A stretch of DNA of 64,000 nucleotides from Polyangiaceae bacterium (GCA_019637295.1 JAHBVX010000002.1:1047162-1111161); one strand, 5' to 3'; shown: positions 29,128 to 37,004, counted from the stretch's first letter. Notes: generated by a model from the letters alone, not told the origin. Translations and numbers: made by a program.

Positions 29128-29347
29128 CAGACATCCGAGCGACCAGCTTCGTCAGCAGCATGGAGCTGCGCTCGTTCATGGTCTCCTCCAGCTCCAGGTA
29201 GAGCCGCCAAGTCTCCTCATCGACCTGGGCTCGGAGCTGTCGCTGGAGCCGGAGAACGCGACGACGAAGGTTGAAGCTCGGGGTCGTCCAGTTGGATCTG
29301 GTCGAGTACGGCGGCGAGTCGGTCGTCTTCGAGAGGCACGTGATCAA
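29111..29347 (-). CDS. Small coiled-coil protein at the end of the reverse transcriptase operon
   Basis: 78 residues from a TTG whose bases overlap the reverse transcriptase stop. The C-terminal 50 residues (RRRVLRLQRQLRAQVDEETWRLYLELEETMNERSSMLLTKLVARM) look like a true helical protein; the first 25 do not. A second minus frame at 29250-29395 (LKVVPLDRLDHVPLEDDRLAAVLDQIQLDDPELQ) also looks coding. So the real layout may be a longer protein broken by frameshifts, or two overlapping small genes. Accept the C-terminal part with more confidence than the start. Confidence 0.45.
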   Translation of the reverse strand: MITCLSKTTDSPPYSTRSNWTTPSFNLRRRVLRLQRQLRAQVDEETWRLYLELEETMNERSSMLLTKLVARMSELQTF

Positions 29348-31317
29348 GACGGTCGAGGGGGACGACCTTCAACCCTGGCCAGCCTGCTGCCACCCGCTTC
29401 CACCAGCTCGACGCGCTCGTCGAGAACATCCGCGAGCAGCTCCCACCGCCGGAGGAGTCGCGGGCTCCGCACCCGGTACCCGAAGAACACGTGGTCTCGG
29501 ACCACGGCGTTCCTCACCTGCAGGCGGATGCGGCCGTCGAACTTCGAGACGGCCATCATCGCGAGCGTGTAGCCCTCGACCACCATCTCGGCGGAAGACT
29601 TCTTCTCGGTCTTCACGGTCAGGATGACGCTCGGCCGGTCGGAAAACCCGAGAAGGACCTTGCCCCGGTGGCGGCCCTTCGTGGGCACGACGATGTGGAC
29701 GACGGGCGGATCCCCGTCGGCTGGTGTAGATTCGTTCTTGCCGAAGCGCACCCGTCCCTGTGGTGGCGGAGGAGAGACAGGTCGCGGCCGATCCGAGAGC
29801 TGAGGAGCCTGATCGACCGCAAGCGGACACCCTGACTTCGACGGCGAACTGGATGACGACGGTGAAGACGATCCCCGGATGGGCCCCGGTGACCTCCTCC
29901 CCGTCGGCGACGCCGTGGGTGTAGACGAACCCCTCCCCGTGAAGGGAGTGTCAGAGGCGGAGGTAGTCGACCTCTCCTCGTTCGGTCCCTGAGGTGACCC
30001 CCAGGTGGGCTCGCATGATGGTCCCCGTGAAAGGTCTCCGACCCGATGGTGATGTCCCATCGGGGTGGCCTGACTCTGAGCCGGACCTCCCGTCTTCCAC
30101 GAGGGTAGTTGCCTGACGATGTGTTGGATCCCTCCTTCCTGTTCCGGCAGGTCGTTCATGAAGGGCCGGAGGAGTCGCCGGATGGACTCCACCGCCTCGT
30201 CGTCTCCAACGAGGTAGCCGTAGTGAACTCGGAGCTGGCCGAGGGCGGCAGCAAGCGCCTGGAGCCCGAGCTGCCCGCGACGAAGACGGAGGAGCAGGCC
30301 GGCGGCTTTGGTCTCGATCGTGGCCCTCGGGACTCGGACCTTCTTGTGCGTGAACTCGACCCCCAGCCACTCGACCGGGTTCTGGGGGTTCCGCAGGTCG
30401 CAGAGCTTCCCCGTCCCGTCTTTAATGGTCAGCCGGACCCGGCGGACCTCTTCCTGGAGGATGCGGGTGGCCTTCTCGATGGCTTCGATCGTCGGGCCGA
30501 CGATCAGCATGTCGTCGGCATAGCGGTGGTAGACGCACCCGAGGTCGTGCAGCCGGCGGATGACTCGGTGGTCGAGCGTCCGTAGGTAGACGTTCAGCAG
30601 GAAGGGCGACAGGACAGCCCCCTGGGGGACTCCGCGAGTCCGAGGTACCGGGGTGCCGTCGCGGTGCCGCATCGGCACCCGGGCGAGCCCCTTGAGGGCT
30701 TCACGGAGGGGGCGATCGACCCGAGGCTCACCGTGGACGACTTCTCCCAGGTGTTGGTCGATGGCTCGGTCGAGCAGGCTCCAATCGAGGAGATCGAAGG
30801 CGGTCTTGAGGTCGAAAGCCTTGGCGAACCTGAACTTCTCAGGGGCACCTTGGATGCCGGCGATGATCTCCACGAGGGCATCGAAGGGGTTCACGCCCGG
30901 GACGAAGCCGATCACGTTCTCGGGGCTCCCCCTCTTGAAGGTCGGGCTGAGAAGACGAAGAAGAACAAGTTGGGCTGCATGGTCGACCCTGGCATCGAAA
31001 GAGATGAGCCGGCTCTTCTCCTGTCGGTCCCGACGCCAGGGAGAGAGGCCACCACGTGCGTCATGAGCGACCTTCGTCCAAGAGGGCCCCTTCGAGATCG
31101 GCTGCACAAAGAAGGGCGACCACTGGGCGCCGTTCTTGAAGAACGCCCTCACCAGATCGATGCGAACGCTCTCGCTCTTCCCCGTGAAGAAGGTGTACGT
31201 GCTCTCCCCGTCCGAACCCGTGAGGATGAGGCTTGCCCTTCTCCAGCACTCGGGAACCTTCTCGCTGACGGCGACCTTGATGGTCGCCTCGTCCATGGCG
31301 TGGGAGATGGCGATCAC
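29344..31317 (-). CDS. Reverse transcriptase (group II-like, free-standing)
   Basis: 657 residues from the GTG at 31317, with CAGGAG upstream and a four-base overlap with the methyltransferase-like gene. Polymerase motifs are clear: motif A FDLKTAFDLLDW (about 167), motif B-type GVPQGAVLSPFLLNVYL (about 228), the catalytic YADD (about 264) and WLGVEF. The N-terminal 130 residues are unassigned (a segment with SLILTGSDGESTYTFFTGKS). After the thumb region a Pro/Ser-rich linker leads to a C-terminal strand-rich domain (VHIVVPTKGRHRGKVLLGFSDRPSVILTVKTEKKSSAEMVVEG). No maturase X or HNH domain and no intron RNA are visible, so it is not an ordinary group II intron protein. It probably makes cDNA for an element-encoded function, possibly phage defence. 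Confidence 0.85.
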   Translation of the reverse strand: MIAISHAMDEATIKVAVSEKVPECWRRASLILTGSDGESTYTFFTGKSESVRIDLVRAFFKNGAQWSPFFVQPISKGPSWTKVAHDARGGLSPWRRDRQEKSRLISFDARVDHAAQLVLLRLLSPTFKRGSPENVIGFVPGVNPFDALVEIIAGIQGAPEKFRFAKAFDLKTAFDLLDWSLLDRAIDQHLGEVVHGEPRVDRPLREALKGLARVPMRHRDGTPVPRTRGVPQGAVLSPFLLNVYLRTLDHRVIRRLHDLGCVYHRYADDMLIVGPTIEAIEKATRILQEEVRRVRLTIKDGTGKLCDLRNPQNPVEWLGVEFTHKKVRVPRATIETKAAGLLLRLRRGQLGLQALAAALGQLRVHYGYLVGDDEAVESIRRLLRPFMNDLPEQEGGIQHIVRQLPSWKTGGPAQSQATPMGHHHRVGDLSRGPSCEPTWGSPQGPNEERSTTSASDTPFTGRGSSTPTASPTGRRSPGPIRGSSSPSSSSSPSKSGCPLAVDQAPQLSDRPRPVSPPPPQGRVRFGKNESTPADGDPPVVHIVVPTKGRHRGKVLLGFSDRPSVILTVKTEKKSSAEMVVEGYTLAMMAVSKFDGRIRLQVRNAVVRDHVFFGYRVRSPRLLRRWELLADVLDERVELVEAGGSRLARVEGRPPRPS

Positions 31318-32576
31318 GGCCAAGTCTCCTGGGCGACCAGCAGGTGGACGCTCGGAACGCGAGCCCTTCCCAGCGAGACCTGACGGGCACGTCGTCCCCA
31401 CCGTAGTTGTCGTCGGTCCACGACGTAGGCGCTCTCGGGCAAGCCCTGGACGATCCGATCGGCCATGCCAGGCAGGGGGAGAACCCGCTGATGGTCGCGG
31501 ACCCCCTCGGGGACCAGGACGCTCAAGAGCCCGAGGTCCGTCTGGAGAAAATTCAAGGCGGCCTCGATGGCACCCAGGACGACCGCGACCCACTCGTCTG
31601 GATGGACCCGCGAGAGATCCCCCTGCACGAGTCCTTGGTTCATCTCGACCTGGTGGGGCCTCCCGATGCTGGGCGGGTGCATGAACACGATGTCGAACCG
31701 GCGGCCTGCTTCGGCGGCTCGATGCACCTGTCGAAGGTCGAGGGCGTGAGTGCGATCTCGGACAGGTCCGAGGTCTCGTTCAGCGACCCGTCCGCCGTGA
31801 GCGGCTACGACATCCGTGACGGTTCCCGAGCCCGCGGTGAGGTCGAGAACGCGGCCCACTTCTGTCTGGCCGTACTCCTTCAAGAAGTCGACGACGAACT
31901 CGACGACCTGGACGGGAGTCGCCTCAAGGTACGACCGCACTCCATGGGTGGCATCGGTACGAGACTCGGGGTCCTCGCAGTGGATGCCACCCCGCGTCAG
32001 GCGGGGTTCATCGGGGAACGTCGTTTGACGACGACCATCGAGAAGGCGGCGAACGAAGCCCCGCCGCTTCACCTGATCGACAACGTGCCGGACGAGCCGA
32101 AGGGTCTGCTCCCGGCGATCCGCAGCGAGGGCTCGGGTGTAGGCGGTCCTCACCTCAACTGGCAGGAGGGGGACCATCGAACCGGGACAGGTGTCGTGCG
32201 AGCGTGCCCGGTCGATCCACCCGAACAACCTCATCTCGATCTCGCTGATGCACTCCATGCGGTACATCGGCACGTCGATCGTCAGGACGGCGGTTCGGAC
32301 AGCCGGGGGCAGAGAGCGCACCCATGAGCGCCAGCTCGGTGTCGCTTCAGCAGGCTCGTCCTTGAAGACCCGCTCGACCTCCTCTTCAACGCTGTCGAGC
32401 GTCAGAGCCTCACCGGGCGTCGAAGCATCGGGGTGCAGGCCGACTACCTGTTGGTCTCGACGTGCCACGCCGGGGCGATCGAGAACGGCCGGGCCGAAGA
32501 CGCTCTCGACGCCGGCAAGAACGGACCCACGATCGGCTTCCCCGATCTGCGCCTGGAACCAGCGTCGTTGGGGCAC
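31314..32576 (-). CDS. DNA-methyltransferase-like protein with altered catalytic motif
   Basis: 420 residues from a GTG one base after the upstream stop, with AGGGAG in front. The SAM-binding motif LDLTAGSGTVTDVVAAHGG lies at about 243. Where N6-adenine or N4-cytosine enzymes have (N/D/S)PP(Y/F/W) it reads FDIVFMHPPSIGRP (about 297), so the first and last positions are changed. The N-terminal 220 residues are helical and unassigned. It is coupled to the reverse transcriptase. It could be an active methylase with a rare motif, a nucleic-acid-binding non-catalytic protein, or a modifier of the RT product. No restriction partner lies in this operon. Confidence 0.7.
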   Translation of the reverse strand: MPQRRWFQAQIGEADRGSVLAGVESVFGPAVLDRPGVARRDQQVVGLHPDASTPGEALTLDSVEEEVERVFKDEPAEATPSWRSWVRSLPPAVRTAVLTIDVPMYRMECISEIEMRLFGWIDRARSHDTCPGSMVPLLPVEVRTAYTRALAADRREQTLRLVRHVVDQVKRRGFVRRLLDGRRQTTFPDEPRLTRGGIHCEDPESRTDATHGVRSYLEATPVQVVEFVVDFLKEYGQTEVGRVLDLTAGSGTVTDVVAAHGGRVAERDLGPVRDRTHALDLRQVHRAAEAGRRFDIVFMHPPSIGRPHQVEMNQGLVQGDLSRVHPDEWVAVVLGAIEAALNFLQTDLGLLSVLVPEGVRDHQRVLPLPGMADRIVQGLPESAYVVDRRQLRWGRRARQVSLGRARVPSVHLLVAQETWP

Positions 32577-32577
32577 G

Positions 32578-32769
32578 TCAGCTCCCTGCGGTGCCTTCGG
32601 CGTCCGTTTGCAGGCGTTCGGCCTCGGCGCGGACAAGGGCCTCTACGGCTCGCGCAAGAACCTCCGGCCAGGAGAGGCGACGAGGGCCCTTGTACTCGAT
32701 GAACGCCTTCCAAGTTGCCAGGGGCAGCGGGGTCCGCAGCTCGACGATCTCGGGGTTCTTGTGACTCAT
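32578..32769 (-). CDS. Small protein heading the methyltransferase-RT operon
   Basis: 63 residues from the ATG at 32769, with AGGAG upstream. It reads MSHKNPEIVELRTPLPLATW then a helix (SWPEVLARAVEALVRAEAERLQ). A strand followed by two helices would fit a ribbon-helix-helix DNA-binding protein, which would make it the operon's regulator, but the match is weak. Its stop is one base before the methyltransferase start. Confidence 0.5.
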   Translation of the reverse strand: MSHKNPEIVELRTPLPLATWKAFIEYKGPRRLSWPEVLARAVEALVRAEAERLQTDAEGTAGS

Positions 32770-32860
32770 GCTGCTCCTGCTGGCGAACAAGTAGATCCGT
32801 GCCGACCCGCACTTGCCGCACGGTCCGCACTCGGAGCTACACCGCCGCCTTCGACGCCTC

Positions 32861-32915
32861 GGAAAAAAAGTTCCAACCTTCAGAAGGTTGACAGGTTGGA
32901 ATTCCGTCCTACGCT
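32861..32915 (+). promoter_or_regulatory. parA promoter with overlapping nested palindromes (candidate operator)
   Basis: A run of seven A and GTTCC lead into nested inverted repeats: TTCCAACC (32871-32878) with GGTTGGAA (32894-32901), and CAACCTT (32874-32880) with AAGGTTG (32884-32890). TTGACA at 32888-32893 and TACGCT at 32910-32915 (16-bp spacer) form a candidate promoter inside the repeats. The transcript would start at or beside the parA GTG (32922), which has no ribosome-binding site, so parA may be leaderless and repressed by binding to this site. Confidence 0.6.
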
Positions 32916-32921
32916 TCTTGG

Positions 32922-33584
32922 GTGATCATCGTCCTCGGGGGCCAGAAGGGCGGAACCGGCAAGAGCACCACGGCGATCAACCTCGCGGTCGAGTACCTGC
33001 GCCTCGGGAAGTCCGTCGCACTCGTAGATGCCGATCCCCAGGGCACCGCGACCACCTGGGTGGACACGGCCGCCGAAGCAGGCCATCCGACTCCGGTCTT
33101 CATCCGTGAGACGAAGGCGGAGGTCCTCATGGACCGCATCCCCGAGCTGGCCGACGAGCACGACATCGTGCTGGTCGACCTCCCCTCCGAACTCGGGCAG
33201 GTTCAGCGAGCGGCCCTGGTCGTCGCCGACGTGGTGATCCTTCCATGCGGGGCCTCAGCGGCGGAGATGTGGGCGCTCACCGAGTCGACAGACCTCGTGA
33301 AGGAAGCTCGGAACCCGAACCCGAACCTGATGGCATTCGTAGTCCAGACCCGCGTTCAACGAGCCACCAAGGCCGGCAAGAGCTTGAGAGACGACCTTGC
33401 CGCCTGGGGCATCACCGTCCTCTTTCAGCAGCTCATCAACCGGGTCGCGTACCGAGACGCCATGGCCGCCGGCCTCGGGGTCACGACGATGCCGGGGGCC
33501 GACGAAGCCGCGAAGGAGTTCAGCTCCCTGGTTGTCGAACTCCACTCACGACTGGAAGGACAGGAGCATGAAGACGCCGACTAA
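32922..33584 (+). CDS. parA: ParA-family partition ATPase
   Basis: 220 residues with the deviant Walker A KGGTGKSTTAIN at about 9-20, then VALVDADPQGTATTW and the DIVLVDLPSE strand. ParA proteins segregate low-copy plasmids by forming ATP-dependent patterns on the nucleoid. The protein is of the short type with no N-terminal HTH. Its end overlaps the ribbon-helix-helix gene by 17 bases, the usual two-gene layout of type Ib partition. On an integrated element such a module helps maintain the excised circle. Confidence 0.88.
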   Translation: MIIVLGGQKGGTGKSTTAINLAVEYLRLGKSVALVDADPQGTATTWVDTAAEAGHPTPVFIRETKAEVLMDRIPELADEHDIVLVDLPSELGQVQRAALVVADVVILPCGASAAEMWALTESTDLVKEARNPNPNLMAFVVQTRVQRATKAGKSLRDDLAAWGITVLFQQLINRVAYRDAMAAGLGVTTMPGADEAAKEFSSLVVELHSRLEGQEHEDAD

Positions 33585-33873
33585 GGTCACCCCTCGACGA
33601 CCCTCTGGAGCTGCACGAGCGTTCGTAGCCGGGGCTCCATCCAAGCCGGAACCCGGTGAGGAGAGGGAGCCCGTCAAGAAGGCCAAGAAGGTGGCGGCCA
33701 GTCGTCGTGGCAACGTCCGTGAACGTGGCCGCACCGGCGAAGTCGTCGCCCAGATGACGGTCTACCTCCCCCCCGAGTTGGAGAAGCAGCTCCGCATCGA
33801 GGCGGTGACTCGGGAGATGCGCCCGTCGGATCTGATTGCCGCCGCCCTCAAGGAGTTCTTCAAGAACTCGTAG
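33568..33873 (+). CDS. Ribbon-helix-helix partition partner (ParG/CopG-like)
   Basis: 101 residues from the ATG at 33568, with CAGGAG upstream. A basic, flexible N-terminal half (PVKKAKKVAASRRGNVRERGR) precedes a typical ribbon-helix-helix: AQMTVYLPPELEKQLRIEAVTREMRPSDLIAAALKEFF. Such proteins bind the centromere site and also repress the parAB promoter, while the flexible arm touches ParA. The palindromes in front of parA are the likely target. Confidence 0.8.
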   Translation: MKTPTKVTPRRPSGAARAFVAGAPSKPEPGEEREPVKKAKKVAASRRGNVRERGRTGEVVAQMTVYLPPELEKQLRIEAVTREMRPSDLIAAALKEFFKNS

Positions 33874-33993
33874 CCCCCCGCAAGCTCACCCCTCACACGC
33901 TCCAGGACGGCCTCGGCCAGGAACAAAGCCGCTCGCCAACATACCCCGAAGGAAGGCGTGTCCCCGGTGGAGTATTGATGCGAACCCATCGAG

Positions 33994-34251
33994 GTGGACC
34001 TTGCTCCTGACCCGATCGTCGTGGCCTTCGCCCTCTCGTGCCGGACGCGGTACGACATGCTGCGTGCGGTGACCCGAACTTCCCGGACGGTCGGGGAGCT
34101 GGCTGCCCTCGTCGGCATCCACCAAGCAACAGCCAGCCTCCACGTGGCCCGGCTCGTCGAGGCCGGCCTGGCCGACGTGACCGCCGACGGGAATCGGCGG
34201 CTGGTGCGAGCCCGGGTCGGTGCCATCCAGTTCGTTCTTCAAGAGGGCTGA
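33994..34251 (+). CDS. ArsR-like winged-helix regulator
   Basis: 85 residues from a GTG. The pattern ALSCRTRYDMLRAVTRTSRTVGELAALVGIHQATASLHVARLVEAGLADVTADGNRRLVRA is a full ArsR-type winged helix. No cysteine pair of the metal-sensing kind is present (only one Cys), so a metal-responsive role is unlikely. It overlaps the convergent resolvase gene by 13 bases at the 3' end. Confidence 0.75.
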   Translation: MDLAPDPIVVAFALSCRTRYDMLRAVTRTSRTVGELAALVGIHQATASLHVARLVEAGLADVTADGNRRLVRARVGAIQFVLQEG

Positions 34252-34937
34252 GGCTCCCGAAGAACCATCCTCCGGACGACTGCGGCTTGCCAGGCTGAGG
34301 CTCGGCGGGGACGGAACCCCTCGGAATCCAGGGTGCGGGCGATCGAACGGTAGGAATGTCCAAACTTCCGAAGTTCGGACGCTCGGTGGATGGCGGCCAA
34401 CTCCTCCGTCGCTTCGACGAGGGTCTCCCCATCGTCGTGAACACGAAGTCCGAGATGGGGTTCGGCAGCGTAGACCCGTCGCTCTTGGCGAGCCCTCTTG
34501 CGCCCATCCAAGAGGCGACTGCGGATGACCTCGCGCTCCAGCTCGGCGAACGACGACAGGATCGACACCAGCAGTTTGACGATGCTCGATCCCATCCCAC
34601 TGGACGTGTCGATGCCATCGGCGATGGCGACGACACGGACCCCACGGGCGAGAAGATCGCGAAGGGTGACTTGGACCTCGATCGCGTTGCGGCCGAGCCG
34701 GTCCAACCTCGCCACGACAAAGACCCCTTGGTCCCCAAGCTCCAGCACGGCTGCGAGCCCCCGTTGAAGAGCAGGCCGATCCATGGAGGCCCCCGAGACC
34801 CCGGCGTCCTCGTGGACCTCGGACAGCTCGATCTGCTGGTAGCGGCACCACCCGGCGATCTTGTCTCGTTGGACGCCGAGTCCCTCCCCCTCGACCTGAC
34901 CGATGGTGCTCACCCTGACGTAGCCGATCGCCTTCAT
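34239..34937 (-). CDS. Small serine recombinase (resolvase/invertase type)
   Basis: 232 residues from the ATG at 34937. The catalytic domain is complete: IGYVRVSTIGQ with Ser10, then GVSGASMDRPAL, VARLDRLGRNAIEV, DTSSGMGSSIVKLLVSILSSFAELEREVIRSR. The C-terminus has a helix-turn-helix (GHSYRSIARTLDSEGF). Enzymes of this type resolve multimers or invert DNA, so it probably works with ParA in stable maintenance. A perfect palindrome lies 25 bases upstream of the start. Confidence 0.9.
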   Translation of the reverse strand: MKAIGYVRVSTIGQVEGEGLGVQRDKIAGWCRYQQIELSEVHEDAGVSGASMDRPALQRGLAAVLELGDQGVFVVARLDRLGRNAIEVQVTLRDLLARGVRVVAIADGIDTSSGMGSSIVKLLVSILSSFAELEREVIRSRLLDGRKRARQERRVYAAEPHLGLRVHDDGETLVEATEELAAIHRASELRKFGHSYRSIARTLDSEGFRPRRASAWQAAVVRRMVLREPQPS

Positions 34938-34961
34938 GAAGCCACGACGGCCCAGGTGTGA

Positions 34962-34980
34962 CTTCTTCAACTTGAAGAAG
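34962..34980. promoter_or_regulatory. Perfect 19-bp palindrome upstream of the resolvase gene
   Basis: CTTCTTCAA-C-TTGAAGAAG, 9-bp arms and one central base, 25 bases upstream of the resolvase start. It is a candidate operator or resolvase subsite; the TTCAA core resembles the TTC/GAA-rich arms of other sites on the element. Confidence 0.55.
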
Positions 34981-35134
34981 ATCGGTCACGGCGGTGGGAC
35001 CGATTGAAAGAGCGGACACGTCTCGCAGCCACTTCGCCGCGATGACGCAGCGCGGTTCCGTCCACCCCCCCCCCGGTGATCTACTTGTGAGCTTCGCCTC
35101 CCCGAGAACCACGAAGGTCCCGAAGGAGCCGAAG

Positions 35135-35299
35135 ATGCCGAAGGAGAGCAAGAGCGTCGTCTACGTCAGAGTCACGCCAGAGGTTCGGAGGAGGGCTCGG
35201 GTCAGAGCGGCCCAGGAAGGAGTCCATCTCGGAGCCGTCGTCGAGGCGGCGCTCCTTCAGTACCTCGCCAAGCCCTGCTCGAAGACGGGGGCATCGTGA
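35135..35299 (+). CDS. Small ribbon-helix-helix protein
   Basis: 54 residues from the ATG at 35135, with AAGGAG upstream (an open frame extends further but is low complexity). It reads SVVYVRVTPEVRRRARVRAAQEGVHLGAVVEAALLQYL: a strand, a turn with PE, and two helices, as in Arc/CopG proteins. The stop overlaps the next gene start (GTGA). It is probably a repressor of the small two-gene unit. Confidence 0.65.
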   Translation: MPKESKSVVYVRVTPEVRRRARVRAAQEGVHLGAVVEAALLQYLAKPCSKTGAS

Positions 35300-35772
35300 A
35301 CCGCCGCTACGCCGCAGACACGGTGGTTGGCGTCGATCGGACCCAAGTGGAGATCCACGGCCTCCTCGCCAAGCATGGAGCAACCGCCCGAGCTGTAGGG
35401 GTCGACGAGAGCACGGGACGTGCGTCGATCATGTTTGTCCTGAGCGGGAGGCAGATCCGTGTGGAGGTCTTGCTGCCCGCGAACGGACCGCCCACCAGCC
35501 CTCCTCGCGGCTGGTATCGCTGGACCGACGCCCAACGGCAGCGATGGACGACCGACCAGCGAGAGAAGCTTGCTCGTTCGACCTGGCGTGGGCTGCTCCT
35601 CCTCTTGAGGGCGAAGCTCGAAGCGATCGAAGGCGGCTACTCTTCTGTCGAGCACGAGTTCCTGGCCGATGTGCTGCTGCCCGACGGGCAAACAGTGGGA
35701 CAGCTCGTGATGCCGGCCGTGAAGAAGGCGTACCTCACCGGCGGGCCGACAAAGCTCCTCCCCGAGGCATAG
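35296..35772 (+). CDS. Conserved phage/plasmid protein of unknown function
   Basis: 158 residues with a GTG start overlapping the gene before. It begins RRYAADTVVGVDRTQVEIHGLLAKHGATARAVG, followed by SGRQIRVEVLLPANGPP. This pattern is common in a family of conserved phage and mobile-element proteins without known function. The middle (TWRGLLLLLRAKLEAIEGGYSSVEHEFLADVLLPDGQTVGQLV) is helical. No catalytic motif is visible. Confidence 0.6.
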   Translation: MNRRYAADTVVGVDRTQVEIHGLLAKHGATARAVGVDESTGRASIMFVLSGRQIRVEVLLPANGPPTSPPRGWYRWTDAQRQRWTTDQREKLARSTWRGLLLLLRAKLEAIEGGYSSVEHEFLADVLLPDGQTVGQLVMPAVKKAYLTGGPTKLLPEA

Positions 35773-35845
35773 CTCCTCGAAGCGGAAGCGGACCGAAGTT
35801 CTCTTCCACCGCCCTCTTGGCTTCAACTCGACGTGCTCGACCCGA

Positions 35846-36742
35846 TCATCCGGCCGTGCCGGCCGTGCCGACCTGCTTCTCTTGCCACTCCTTGTAGGAG
35901 ATGCCCTCGCCCTTCACCTTCCAGGCGGCCCGACCGTTGAGCCCGGTGCCGGACACGACGGCGGCAGCTCCGGAGGGGGAGTCGAAGGCGTACTCTTGGT
36001 CGAAGCGAAGAAGGGCTCCGTTGCCCTCGACGGGAACGAGCACACCAGCATCCCGGAGGTTCTTGCGGAGGGCCTTGGTGCCGTCGCCCAGGGACCCAAC
36101 CTCCTTCGCCCGGGCGAGGGAGCCGGCAGTCACCACGAACTGGCCATCCCGGACCAAGCACTCGGCCTTCGCGTCCTCCCACCGAAGCTCCAGAACAAGC
36201 TCGTCGGCCTTCGACGGCGATGCGGCCTTCGGGGTCGTGTCGGTCGTGAAGACGTTGACGCCGAGGGTCGGAAGGAGGAGGCGCACGTTGTCGAGGTACG
36301 TCTCCATGTCGGCCGTGTCAGCTTCAGGGAGCTTGCCGCCAACAGGATCGTTCCCGTTGAAGACCTCTGCTCGCTTGGCCTTCTTGACCTCGCGGATGAG
36401 CGTCGCTTCCAGCCAACGCACGTGGGCCTTGGTGAGGTTCTCGTCCTTGGAGACGAACACGACGACGTGCGTCCAGAAGTCCTTGCTGCCATCGTGGCTC
36501 GTGAGGCGGGTCCAGACCTCATCGCCCTCACCGACGTAGACGCTGATGCCGGATGCGGCGGTCTCCGATGGGCCGACCAAGATGTAGATCCCCGTCTTCT
36601 TCACCTCGGGCCGAAGAGAGAGACGAGCGAGATCGGTTCGGGGACAAACGACAGCGAGCCCGGTCCAGTTGCCGACCTCGGCGGTCCGCATCCCCTGGGG
36701 GGTCCCGTCGACCAAGAAGAGTCGAACAGAGCGACCGGCCAC
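35846..36742 (-). CDS. GIY-YIG nuclease with DUF4357
   Basis: 298 residues from the GTG at 36742, which overlaps the stop of the MerR-like gene by one base. The GIY-YIG core reads GIYILVGPSETAASGISVYVGEGDEVWTRLTSHDG, with the later glutamate in ALVRWLEATLI-type context (HVRWLEATLI). The C-terminus (SGTGLNGRAAWKVKGEGISYKEWQ) matches DUF4357, which often follows GIY-YIG domains. Probably a DNA endonuclease for defence or recombination. Together with the HTH protein it forms a two-gene operon. Confidence 0.8.
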   Translation of the reverse strand: MAGRSVRLFLVDGTPQGMRTAEVGNWTGLAVVCPRTDLARLSLRPEVKKTGIYILVGPSETAASGISVYVGEGDEVWTRLTSHDGSKDFWTHVVVFVSKDENLTKAHVRWLEATLIREVKKAKRAEVFNGNDPVGGKLPEADTADMETYLDNVRLLLPTLGVNVFTTDTTPKAASPSKADELVLELRWEDAKAECLVRDGQFVVTAGSLARAKEVGSLGDGTKALRKNLRDAGVLVPVEGNGALLRFDQEYAFDSPSGAAAVVSGTGLNGRAAWKVKGEGISYKEWQEKQVGTAGTAG

Positions 36743-36981
36743 TAGGCGGCCACCCCCTTCTCGATCCGGTCGCGAAGGCGAAGCACATCCTCCTCGCGGT
36801 ACATGCGGTAGCGGTTCATCGGATGCCGCCTCGCCTTGAACTTCCCGAGGGCGTCCCACCGCCGGAGCGTCGGAGCGCTGACCCCGAGCAGATCAGCGGC
36901 TTCGTGAACGGTGAGGAGGACGGGCGCCTTCTTTGTTCGTCGGGTCGTCACGGATCGTGAACCTACTAGAACATTGATCAT
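36742..36981 (-). CDS. MerR-like HTH protein
   Basis: 79 residues from the ATG at 36981; a GTG at 36951 would give 69 residues and leave the palindrome outside the gene. The core LLTVHEAADLLGVSAPTLRRWDALGKFKARRHPMNRYRMYREEDVLRL is a MerR/excisionase-type winged helix. Proteins of this size act as small regulators or excisionases. It lies directly upstream of the GIY-YIG gene and divergent from the modification methylase gene. Confidence 0.78.
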   Translation of the reverse strand: MINVLVGSRSVTTRRTKKAPVLLTVHEAADLLGVSAPTLRRWDALGKFKARRHPMNRYRMYREEDVLRLRDRIEKGVAA

Positions 36982-36992
36982 CATTCCAGTAG
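36963..36992. promoter_or_regulatory. Palindrome between the MerR-like gene and the type III mod gene
   Basis: CTACTAGAA (36963-36971) and TTCCAGTAG (36984-36992) form a near-perfect inverted repeat with a 12-base spacer in the 23-bp divergent gap and the very start of the HTH gene. A MerR-like protein binding here could repress both itself and the restriction-modification operon. Confidence 0.5.
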
Positions 36993-37004
36993 CCTCGCCC
37001 CGCC

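Noticed and set aside
29344..31317. Group II intron or diversity-generating retroelement
   Set aside because: No maturase or HNH domain, no domain V/VI-like RNA and no template/variable repeat pair seen by eye; a systematic repeat search was not possible.
34355..34382. Palindrome GTCCAAACTT/GAAGTTCGGAC as an operator
   Set aside because: It lies inside the 3' coding part of the resolvase gene, so it may be chance; kept only as a weak relative of the other sites.
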